A stretch of 64,000 bases of DNA from Pseudomonas putida (GTDB taxonomy: Bacteria; Pseudomonadota; Gammaproteobacteria; Pseudomonadales; Pseudomonadaceae), in contig NZ_SMTE01000011.1 in assembly GCF_004357765.1 (NCBI RefSeq), forward strand, positions 124,001 to 188,000. The letters run 5' to 3'. The notes under the pieces are model-generated. The model was not told where the DNA came from and did no database searches. It saw only the letters and a program-made list of their open reading frames with translations. Made by a program: the position numbers and the translations under genes. This document shows positions 58,065-64,000 of the stretch, piece after piece; positions within the stretch are counted from its first letter, which is position 1, and every line of letters begins with the position of its first letter.

Positions 58065-58651
58065 GCCTCGGCCAGATCCGCAACTGGGTGTTCGACATGG
58101 ACGGCACCCTGACCGTGGCGGTGCATGACTTCGCCGCCATTCGCGTGGCGTTGGGCATTCCGCCCGAAGACGACATCCTTACCCATCTGGCCGCCTTGCC
58201 TGCCGAGCAGGCGGCGGCCAAGCATGCCTGGCTGCTGGAACACGAGCGCGACCTGGCCGTGGCGTCCACCGCTGCCGAAGGTGCGGTGGCGCTGGTGCGT
58301 GAGTTGGCCGGGCGCGGTTGCCGGCTGGGCATCCTCACCCGTAATGCCCGGGAGCTGGCGCATGTCACCCTGGAGGCCATCGGTCTGGCGGATTGTTTTC
58401 CGGTCGAGCACATTCTCGGCCGTGACGAAGCCGCACCCAAGCCGAGCCCGGATGGTTTGCTGAAGATCGCCGATGCCTGGGGTGTGCCGCCCGGCGAGAT
58501 GGTGATGGTGGGCGACTACCGCTTCGACCTCGATTGCGGGCGTGCGGCAGGGGCGCGCACGGTACTGGTCAACCTGCCGGACAATCCCTGGCCGCAGTTG
58601 GCGGATTGGCATGCGGCGGACTGTCGGGCGTTGCAGGGGATGCTGGGCTGA
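58061..58651 (+). CDS. HAD-family phosphatase
   Basis: A 196-residue haloacid-dehalogenase-like hydrolase starting MSLGQIRNWVFDMDGTLTVA. Motif I is DMDGTLT (12-18), motif II ILTRN, motif III lysine and acidic pair GRDEAAPKPSPDGLL and VGDYRFDLDCG. The pattern suits small phosphomonoesterases of the phosphoglycolate phosphatase group. ATGA overlap with tesB indicates translational coupling. A palindrome follows the stop. Confidence 0.88.
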   Translation: MSLGQIRNWVFDMDGTLTVAVHDFAAIRVALGIPPEDDILTHLAALPAEQAAAKHAWLLEHERDLAVASTAAEGAVALVRELAGRGCRLGILTRNARELAHVTLEAIGLADCFPVEHILGRDEAAPKPSPDGLLKIADAWGVPPGEMVMVGDYRFDLDCGRAAGARTVLVNLPDNPWPQLADWHAADCRALQGMLG

Positions 58652-58660
58652 CTTCACCGT

Positions 58661-58711
58661 GTCAGTGCTGGACCTTTCGCGCCGAACCGCCGCGAAAGGT
58701 CCGCCACTGAC
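58661..58711. repeat. Long imperfect palindrome with CCGAACC loop
   Basis: GTCAGTG–GGACCTTTCGCG on the left pairs with CGCGAAAGGTCC–CACTGAC on the right, with only the two bases between the arms mismatched; the loop is CCGAACCGC. It could end the tesB–HAD transcript as a hairpin, but no T-run follows. Shares GCGCCGAACCGCC with 3763 and 63508. Confidence 0.75.
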
Positions 58712-58753
58712 TATGCTGAACCCTTGTCTTCCCCGTGAATGGAACCCCCTGCC

Positions 58754-59764
58754 ATGACCCACAAGGCCATCTACCTGCAACCCGGTGGCGGTTACGACAA
58801 GGTCGAAGTCGGCACCTGCGAGGCCCCCGCGCCGCAGGCCGGCGAGATCACCGTGCGCCTGCATGCCAGCTCCCTCAACTACCACGACTTCGCCGTGGTC
58901 AGCGGCATGTGGGGCCCGAGCGAGCGGCGCATTCCCATGGCCGATGGGGCCGGCGAGGTCGTTGCGGTCGGTGCCGGCGTGACCGAATTCAAGGTCGGCG
59001 ACCACGTCGTCAGTACCTTCTTCCCCGACTGGCTCGACGGCCAGACTCAGCTCGAAGGCTTCGCCAGCGTGCCCGGTGACGGCATCGATGGCTATGCCCG
59101 CGAACAGGTCACTGCCCGCGCTACCTCCTTCACCCTGGCGCCCGAGGGCTTCAGCCATGCCGAGGCTGCCACTCTGACCACCGCCGGCCTCACTGCTTGG
59201 CGCGCGCTGATGAGCGACGATCACCTGAAACCGGGCGATACCGTGCTGGTGCAGGGCACCGGCGGGGTGTCGATCTTCGCCTTGCAGTTCGCCAAGCTGG
59301 CTGGCGCCACGGTGATCGCCACCTCGTCCAGCGATGCCAAGCTCGAGCGCCTCAAGGCCCTGGGCGCCGACCATCTGATCAACTACCGCAGTATCCCGAC
59401 CTGGGGCGAGAAGGTGCGCGAGCTTACCGGCAATCGCGGCGTCGATCATGTGATCGAGGTCGGTGGGCCGGCAACCCTGGAGCAATCGATGATCGCTGCC
59501 CGGATCGGCGGGCATGTGTCGCTGATCGGCATCCTCACCGGCGTGGCCGGGGAGTTTCCGCTGGTGCAGGCGTTGGTCCGGCAGATCCGCCTGCAAGGGG
59601 TGTTGGTCGGCAGTCGCGCTCAGCAGCAGGCAATGGTGCGGGCCATCGATGCCAATGGCCTGCGACCTGTGGTGGACAAACACTTCGAGCTGGAACAGAT
59701 CGTCGATGCGTTCCGCTACCAGGAGAGCAACCGGCATTTCGGCAAGATCTGCCTGACCTGGTAA
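58754..59764 (+). CDS. Zinc-independent quinone oxidoreductase-like dehydrogenase
   Basis: A 336-residue MDR-superfamily NAD(P) oxidoreductase starting MTHKAIYLQPGGGYDKVEVG. A GroES-like domain (about 10-130) and a Rossmann domain with VLVQGTGGVSIFALQFAKLA (about 160-179) are clear. The catalytic-zinc Cys of classical ADHs is replaced in SSLNYHDFAVVSG, and no structural-zinc cysteine cluster is visible. This suggests a quinone reductase or alkenal reductase-like activity. Substrate unknown. Confidence 0.87.
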   Translation: MTHKAIYLQPGGGYDKVEVGTCEAPAPQAGEITVRLHASSLNYHDFAVVSGMWGPSERRIPMADGAGEVVAVGAGVTEFKVGDHVVSTFFPDWLDGQTQLEGFASVPGDGIDGYAREQVTARATSFTLAPEGFSHAEAATLTTAGLTAWRALMSDDHLKPGDTVLVQGTGGVSIFALQFAKLAGATVIATSSSDAKLERLKALGADHLINYRSIPTWGEKVRELTGNRGVDHVIEVGGPATLEQSMIAARIGGHVSLIGILTGVAGEFPLVQALVRQIRLQGVLVGSRAQQQAMVRAIDANGLRPVVDKHFELEQIVDAFRYQESNRHFGKICLTW

Positions 59765-59789
59765 GGCCGCCAGCGGTGTAATGGCGCCG

Positions 59790-60488
59790 CTAGTCGGGCA
59801 ACAACCGATCGCGGCTGTTGGACAGGTGCAGACAAATAGCCGCCCGCGCCGCATCGGGGTCCTGGCGGCGAATGGCGTTGAGGATCGCCTCGTGCTCCAG
59901 GTTGGCCAGGTAGGCGTGCCGCGCCAGGTTGGCCCCGGCGCGCTCGGCCAGGGCCATGCGGTTGCGCGGGATCAGGCCATTGCCCAGTTGCGCCATCATT
60001 TCGCTGAAGTACAGGTTGCCGGTGGCTTCGGCGATCAATAGGTGAAAGCGCCGGTCCGCTTCGATGCAGCTGTCTCCGGCGGCTGCCAGATCCTGGTAGT
60101 CGTCCAGCGCCTGGCGCATGCGTGCCAGGTGCTGATCATCCCGGCGTACTGCGGCCAAAGCGGCGGCCTGGCCCTCCAGGCCAATGCGCAGTTCCAGCAG
60201 ATCACGCACGCTCGCGGCATTCTCCGCACCCACCCGCAAAGTGCCCTGGCCCAGGCGCTCGATCACGAACGTGCCGATGCCGTGGCGCGGCTCGACCAGC
60301 CCTGATGCCTGCAACTTGGACAAGGCTTCGCGCACCACAGTGCGGCTGACGCCATGCTCGCGCACCAAGGTGTTTTCCGAGGGCAGTTTGTCGCCTGGCT
60401 TGAAGGTGCCGAGCAGAATCTGCTGGGTCAGGCTCGACACCAGATCATGAGCACGGCTGTGGCTACGTTTGACGTTCGAAGAGGACAT
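59790..60488 (-). CDS. FadR-type GntR regulator, probable glucarate repressor
   Basis: A 232-residue regulator starting MSSSNVKRSHSRAHDLVSSL. The wHTH (about 10-75) has PGDKLPSENTLVREHGVSRT and VVREALSKLQASGLVEPRHG. The FCD domain (about 90-225) contains AGDSCIEADRRFHLLIAEAT and LEHEAILNAI. Divergent from the transporter and dehydratase genes. Two palindromes matching the TNGTNNNACNA pattern used by FadR-group proteins lie in the shared promoter region. Sensing of glucarate or a downstream metabolite is inferred. Confidence 0.85.
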   Translation of the reverse strand: MSSSNVKRSHSRAHDLVSSLTQQILLGTFKPGDKLPSENTLVREHGVSRTVVREALSKLQASGLVEPRHGIGTFVIERLGQGTLRVGAENAASVRDLLELRIGLEGQAAALAAVRRDDQHLARMRQALDDYQDLAAAGDSCIEADRRFHLLIAEATGNLYFSEMMAQLGNGLIPRNRMALAERAGANLARHAYLANLEHEAILNAIRRQDPDAARAAICLHLSNSRDRLLPD

Positions 60489-60512
60489 GGAAGGATTCCG
60501 GGGATGTACATG

Positions 60513-60525
60513 CTTGTATGACAAG
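60513..60525. promoter_or_regulatory. Operator candidate 1 (CTTGTATGACAAG)
   Basis: Perfect 5-bp inverted half-sites around ATG, containing TTGTATGACAA, which fits TNGTNNNACNA of FadR-type GntR regulators. 24 bp upstream of the regulator gene, well placed for autoregulation. Confidence 0.6.
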
Positions 60526-60625
60526 TTAAACGATAAAAATAGTTTCTGCTCGATTTTCCCCGCACGGCTCATGCGCATGTTGACACTTTAGCTACTAGAT
60601 GGCCGCAAGTTTACTAGTTATATGC

Positions 60626-60653
60626 TTGTATTTTGCCATTTGAGTGGTATTTC
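60626..60653 (+). promoter_or_regulatory. Possible promoter of the glucarate transporter operon
   Basis: TTGTAT and TATTTC, 16 bp apart. Operator candidate 2 would lie at about the transcription start, as expected for a repressor. The boxes are only moderate matches. Confidence 0.4.
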
Positions 60654-60658
60654 CCATC

Positions 60659-60669
60659 TTGTCGTACAA
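60659..60669. promoter_or_regulatory. Operator candidate 2 (TTGTCGTACAA)
   Basis: A perfect TTGT–CGT–ACAA palindrome, same TNGTNNNACNA pattern as candidate 1, positioned about 80 bp before the transporter start codon. Confidence 0.6.
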
Positions 60670-60749
60670 CCTTGCGGGGCATATGCTCCGTCCCACTGTC
60701 CTGCCCGACAAGCCAACCCGCACAAAAACAATTAGTGGGAGATTCACAA

Positions 60750-62102
60750 GTGAACGACACCCTCGCTGCGCCTGCGCGCAATGACGGCAATGCCCTGGCC
60801 AGCGCCGTGGCCAAGGTCAAGCGCCATGTCCTGCCGCTGTTCGTCATCATGTTCATCGTCAACTATCTCGACCGCGTCAACATCGGCTTCGTCCGCCCTC
60901 ACCTGGAAAGCGACCTGGGCATCAGCGCTGCAGCCTACGGCTTTGGCGCAGGCCTGTTCTTCATTGGCTATGCACTGTTCGAGGTGCCGTCGAACATGCT
61001 CCTGCAACGCGTGGGCGCGCGCCTGTGGTTGACCCGCATCATGTTCACCTGGGGCCTGGTGGCCACGGCCATGGCCTTCGTCCAGAACGAAACTCAGTTC
61101 TATGTGCTGCGCTTTCTGCTGGGCGTGGCCGAGGCGGGCTTCTTCCCTGGCGTGATCTACTACTTCACCCGCTGGCTGCCAGCGGCCGAGCGCGGTAAGG
61201 CGATCGCCATCTTCCTCAGCGGATCGGCATTGGCGTCGCTGATCTCCGGTCCCTTGGCCGGTGCCCTGATGCAGATCCAGGGCCTGGGCCTTCACGGCTG
61301 GCAATGGATGTTGTTCATCGAAGGCATGGCTTCGGTGACGCTGTGCTTCTTCGTGTTCTTCTGGCTCGACTCCAAACCCCAGGATGCCAAGTGGCTGAGC
61401 CAGGCCGAGCAGGCTGCGCTGGTCGAGACCATCGACCGCGAGCAGCGTGAGCGCGAAGCGTCCGGCGTGGTCAGGCCTTCGGCCTGGAGCCTGCTCAAGG
61501 ACCGCCAGATCGTGCTGTTCTGCCTGATCTACTTCTGCATTCAGCTGACCATTTATGCAGCGACCTTCTGGCTGCCGAGCATCATCAAGCGCATGGGCGA
61601 GCTGAGCGACCTGCAGGTCGGCTTCTTCAACTCCATTCCCTGGCTGATCTCGATCCTGGCCATGTACGCCTTCGCCGCCGGTTCCGCCCGCTGGAGGTTC
61701 CAGCAGGCATGGGTGGCAAGCGCCCTGGTGATCGCCGCGATCGGTATGTTCATGTCCACCACCGGCGGACCGGTGTTCGCCTTCATCGCCATCTGCTTTG
61801 CCGCCATCGGCTTCAAGTCGGCGTCCTCACTGTTCTGGCCGATTCCCCAGGGCTACCTGGATGCACGCATCGCCGCGGCGGTGATCGCGCTGATCAACTC
61901 GGTCGGCAACCTCGGCGGCTTCGTCGCCCCCACCACGTTCGGCCTGCTCGAACAACAGACCGGCTCGATCCAGGGTGGGCTCTATGGCCTGGCCGTGACC
62001 TCGGTACTGGCGGCCATCGCCGTGTTCTTCGTCCGTATCCGCCCCAAGGGCGCTCCCTCCCATGACCTCAAGGCTCCGTCGGCCTTGGGCCAGACCCACT
62101 GA
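60750..62102 (+). CDS. gudP: MFS transporter, glucarate/galactarate type (GudP-like)
   Basis: A 450-residue anion:cation symporter family member with 12 predicted helices, starting at GTG ([10 protein letters not shown]...) with GGGAG upstream. ACS-family features: [20 protein letters not shown] (about 43-62), [20 protein letters not shown] (about 128-147) and [20 protein letters not shown]. The enzyme gene downstream, gudD, and the FadR-type gene upstream suggest a hexarate substrate such as glucarate. It is followed by gudD after 19 bp on the same strand. Confidence 0.88.
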   Translation: MNDTLAAPARNDGNALASAVAKVKRHVLPLFVIMFIVNYLDRVNIGFVRPHLESDLGISAAAYGFGAGLFFIGYALFEVPSNMLLQRVGARLWLTRIMFTWGLVATAMAFVQNETQFYVLRFLLGVAEAGFFPGVIYYFTRWLPAAERGKAIAIFLSGSALASLISGPLAGALMQIQGLGLHGWQWMLFIEGMASVTLCFFVFFWLDSKPQDAKWLSQAEQAALVETIDREQREREASGVVRPSAWSLLKDRQIVLFCLIYFCIQLTIYAATFWLPSIIKRMGELSDLQVGFFNSIPWLISILAMYAFAAGSARWRFQQAWVASALVIAAIGMFMSTTGGPVFAFIAICFAAIGFKSASSLFWPIPQGYLDARIAAAVIALINSVGNLGGFVAPTTFGLLEQQTGSIQGGLYGLAVTSVLAAIAVFFVRIRPKGAPSHDLKAPSALGQTH

Positions 62103-62121
62103 TGACTGCGAGACAACAACC

Positions 62122-63477
62122 ATGAACATGCACACGACACCCGCGCTCCATACCCAAACGCCCGTGGTCACCGACTTGCGCGTGATTCCGGTGGCTGGCC
62201 ACGACAGCATGCTGCTCAACCTCAGTGGCGCCCATGGCCCGTTCTTTACCCGTAACGTCGTAGTGCTGCGCGACAGCGCTGGCAACACCGGCCTGGGCGA
62301 AGTGCCGGGTGGCGAGAAGATCCGCCAGACCCTTGAAGACGCTCGCAGCCTGGTGGTCGGCCAGCCCATCGGCCATTACCAGCGTGTGCTCAACGCCATG
62401 CGCCAGACCTTTGCCAATCGCGATGCCGCAGGCCGTGGTCTGCAGACCTTCGACCTGCGCATCACCGTGCATGCGGTGACCGCCATCGAGTCGGCCTTGC
62501 TCGACTTGCTCGGCCAGCACCTGAATGTGCCCATGGCGGCGTTGCTCGGCGAAGGCCAGCAACGCGATGCGGTGAAGATGCTGGGCTACCTGTTCTACAT
62601 CGGTGACCGCCAGCAGACCGACCTGGCCTACCGCAATGAAGCCGATGCCGACGACGACTGGTTCCGCCTGCGTCACGAAAAGGCGCTGACCCCCGAGGCG
62701 GTAGTGCGCCTGGCCGAAGCCGCCAAGCAGCGTTATGGCTTCAGCGACTTCAAGCTCAAGGGCGGTGTACTGCGCGGCGAAGAAGAGATGGAAGCGGTGA
62801 CCGCGCTGGCCGAACGCTTCCCCGAAGCGCGCATCACCCTCGACCCCAACGGTGCCTGGTCGCTCAAGGAGGCTATCGCCCTGTGCCGCGACAAGCACGA
62901 TGTGCTGGCCTATGCCGAGGACCCGTGCGGCGCCGAGAACGGTTACTCGGGCCGTGAGGTGATGGCCGAGTTCCGCCGCGCCACCGGCCTGCCGACGGCC
63001 ACCAACATGATCGCCACCGACTGGCGCCAGATGGGCCACGCCATCCAGTTGCAGTCGGTGGATATTCCGCTGGCCGATCCGCACTTCTGGACCTTGCAAG
63101 GTTCGGTACGGGTGGCGCAGATGTGCAACGACTGGGGCCTGACCTGGGGTTCGCATTCGAACAACCATTTCGACATCTCCCTGGCCATGTTCACTCAGGT
63201 GGCAGCGGCTGCGCCGGGTGAGATCACGGCGATCGACACGCACTGGATCTGGCAGGACGGCCAGCGCCTGACCCGCGAGCCACTGCGAATCGTCGATGGC
63301 CATGTGCGCGTACCGGAGCGCCCGGGATTGGGTGTGGAGATCGATGAAGACCAGTTGGCCAAGGCCCATGAGTGCTACCGCAACATGGGGCTGGGGGCAC
63401 GGGATGACAGCGTGGCGATGCAGTTCCTGATTCCGGGGTGGCAGTTCGATAACAAGCGGCCTTGCCTGGTGCGGTGA
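62122..63477 (+). CDS. gudD: D-glucarate dehydratase
   Basis: An enolase-superfamily enzyme (451 residues) that dehydrates D-glucarate, and usually also L-idarate, to 5-dehydro-4-deoxyglucarate. The catalytic bases line up with E. coli GudD at an offset of six: Lys213 in FKLKGGVL, metal ligand Asp241 in TLDPNGAWS and His345 in [13 protein letters not shown] start at [12 protein letters not shown] (62122) overlaps nothing; an upstream ATG at 62062 lies inside gudP. Completes the transporter–dehydratase operon. Confidence 0.95.
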   Translation: MNMHTTPALHTQTPVVTDLRVIPVAGHDSMLLNLSGAHGPFFTRNVVVLRDSAGNTGLGEVPGGEKIRQTLEDARSLVVGQPIGHYQRVLNAMRQTFANRDAAGRGLQTFDLRITVHAVTAIESALLDLLGQHLNVPMAALLGEGQQRDAVKMLGYLFYIGDRQQTDLAYRNEADADDDWFRLRHEKALTPEAVVRLAEAAKQRYGFSDFKLKGGVLRGEEEMEAVTALAERFPEARITLDPNGAWSLKEAIALCRDKHDVLAYAEDPCGAENGYSGREVMAEFRRATGLPTATNMIATDWRQMGHAIQLQSVDIPLADPHFWTLQGSVRVAQMCNDWGLTWGSHSNNHFDISLAMFTQVAAAAPGEITAIDTHWIWQDGQRLTREPLRIVDGHVRVPERPGLGVEIDEDQLAKAHECYRNMGLGARDDSVAMQFLIPGWQFDNKRPCLVR

Positions 63478-63489
63478 GCCATAGGGCCT

Positions 63490-63565
63490 CTTCGCGGGTA
63501 AGCCGGGGCGCCGAACCGCCGCTCCCACAGCCTGTGGGAGCGGGCTTGTCCCGCGAAGGGGCCAG
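63490..63565. repeat. REP pair carrying an extra 15-16-bp segment
   Basis: Left arm TTCGCGGGTAAGCC is followed by GGGGCGCCGAACCGCC and then resumes GCTCCCACAG. The right arm, CTGTGGGAGCGGGCTTGTCC, is the normal inverted REP. The extra GGGGCGCCGAACCGCC segment interrupts the expected GTAAGCCCGCTCCCAC core. Confidence 0.7.
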
Positions 63566-63571
63566 CGCCAT

Positions 63572-64000
63572 TTATCCGGCTTCGAAAAACCCCCGCGCCA
63601 TCGCCACGAACGCGCCCAACACCGGGTTCGGGTTATCCCGGCAATACGCCAGAAAGATCTCCGCTTGCTGCTCCATTCCCAGCAACGGCCTGAACACCAC
63701 CTGCTCCAGGCGCAACGCCTGCGCCGAGGCCGGCACCACCGCGCAACCCAAGCCGACATTGACCAACCCCAGCACCGAGTGAGTCTGCCCCAACCGATGC
63801 AGGTATCGCGGCTGCACCTCGTGCCGGGCGAACAGATTGGTGATGCGGTCATGCAGGTAGCGCCCTTCGCCGGCGCTGTACATGATGAACGGCTGCCCAT
63901 CGAAGTCCTCCGGCCTGAGCCGCTCGCGGCTGCTCAACGGATGTCCTGCCGGCAGCGCCGCGACGAACGGCTCGCGGTGGATCGGCACGTACTCGACCCG
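63572..64000 (-). CDS. LysR-family regulator, N-terminal part beyond window
   Basis: The last ~142 codons of a LysR-type transcriptional regulator; the helix-turn-helix end lies beyond 64000. What is visible is the second half of the co-inducer domain (REPFVAALPAGHPLSSRERL, DFDGQPFIMYSAGEGRYLHD, SVLGLVNVGLGCAVVPASAQ), which looks like the BenM/CatM-type fold. It converges on gudD; whether it regulates it cannot be told. Confidence 0.85.
   Translation of the reverse strand, partial: RVEYVPIHREPFVAALPAGHPLSSRERLRPEDFDGQPFIMYSAGEGRYLHDRITNLFARHEVQPRYLHRLGQTHSVLGLVNVGLGCAVVPASAQALRLEQVVFRPLLGMEQQAEIFLAYCRDNPNPVLGAFVAMARGFFEAG

Overview
The window is GC-rich chromosomal DNA from a member of the Pseudomonas putida group. 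The evidence is the leuS–lnt–corC–ybeY–ybeZ and hemL–thiE–thiD–ladS gene order, the csiR–glaH–lhgO glutarate locus, several small DUF3077-type proteins and many Pseudomonas REP palindromes (cores such as GCGGGCAAGCCCGCTCCCAC). No rRNA, tRNA, CRISPR array or prophage is visible. Both ends cut a gene: leuS on the left and a LysR-type regulator on the right.

Layout. 1-8.7 kb: leuS (3' end missing), a small probably frameshifted ORF, an ElyC/YdcF-type protein, then the leftward ybeZ–ybeY–corC–lnt cluster (ribosome and rRNA maturation, lipoprotein acylation), a DUF1820 protein and a Sel1-like protein. The miaB gene I expected beside ybeZ is missing. 8.9-13.9 kb: hemL, thiE and thiD leftward (haem and thiamine synthesis), then a LadS-like sensor kinase without a receiver domain. 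14-23.7 kb: AidB-type acyl-CoA dehydrogenase, AMP nucleosidase, RluE, a DUF2788 protein, an Lrp-family regulator, a candidate sRNA with a strong terminator, a DUF6515-like exported protein, FieF, a lipoprotein and the helicase HrpB.

23.7-41.3 kb is the accessory heart of the window: a two-partner secretion / contact-dependent inhibition (CDI) locus. It has a recognisable promoter, cdiB, an 11.5-kb cdiA and an overlapping cdiI. Downstream lies an AT-richer array of orphan modules: two truncated toxin tails, each followed at once by its own putative immunity gene, then a REP-associated tyrosine transposase (RAYT), then two further lone immunity-like genes. The modules are separated by copies of a repeat built on GGGGACAGATTTATTTT. 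A duplicated fragment of a DUF3077-type gene from the far side of the array sits inside it. This looks like an archive of displaced CdiA C-termini bounded by RAYT-type repeats, and it is the most interesting feature here.

41.3-43.5 kb: three small DUF3077-type genes, REP elements and an unknown protein. 43.6-46.8 kb: lhgO and glaH (glutarate to L-2-hydroxyglutarate to 2-oxoglutarate) divergent from their regulator csiR, with a palindrome between them. 46.8-59.8 kb: ordinary housekeeping and unknown genes (VOC protein, EEP-family nuclease/phosphatase, YciC, DUF2076, NYN protein, EamA exporter, RhlE, a BaiN-like flavoprotein, HDAC-like deacetylase, histidine phosphatase, GNAT, TesB with a HAD phosphatase, a quinone-oxidoreductase-like dehydrogenase). 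59.8-64 kb: a glucarate utilisation locus made of a FadR-type repressor divergent from an MFS transporter and glucarate dehydratase, with two palindromic operator candidates in between, then the partial LysR regulator.
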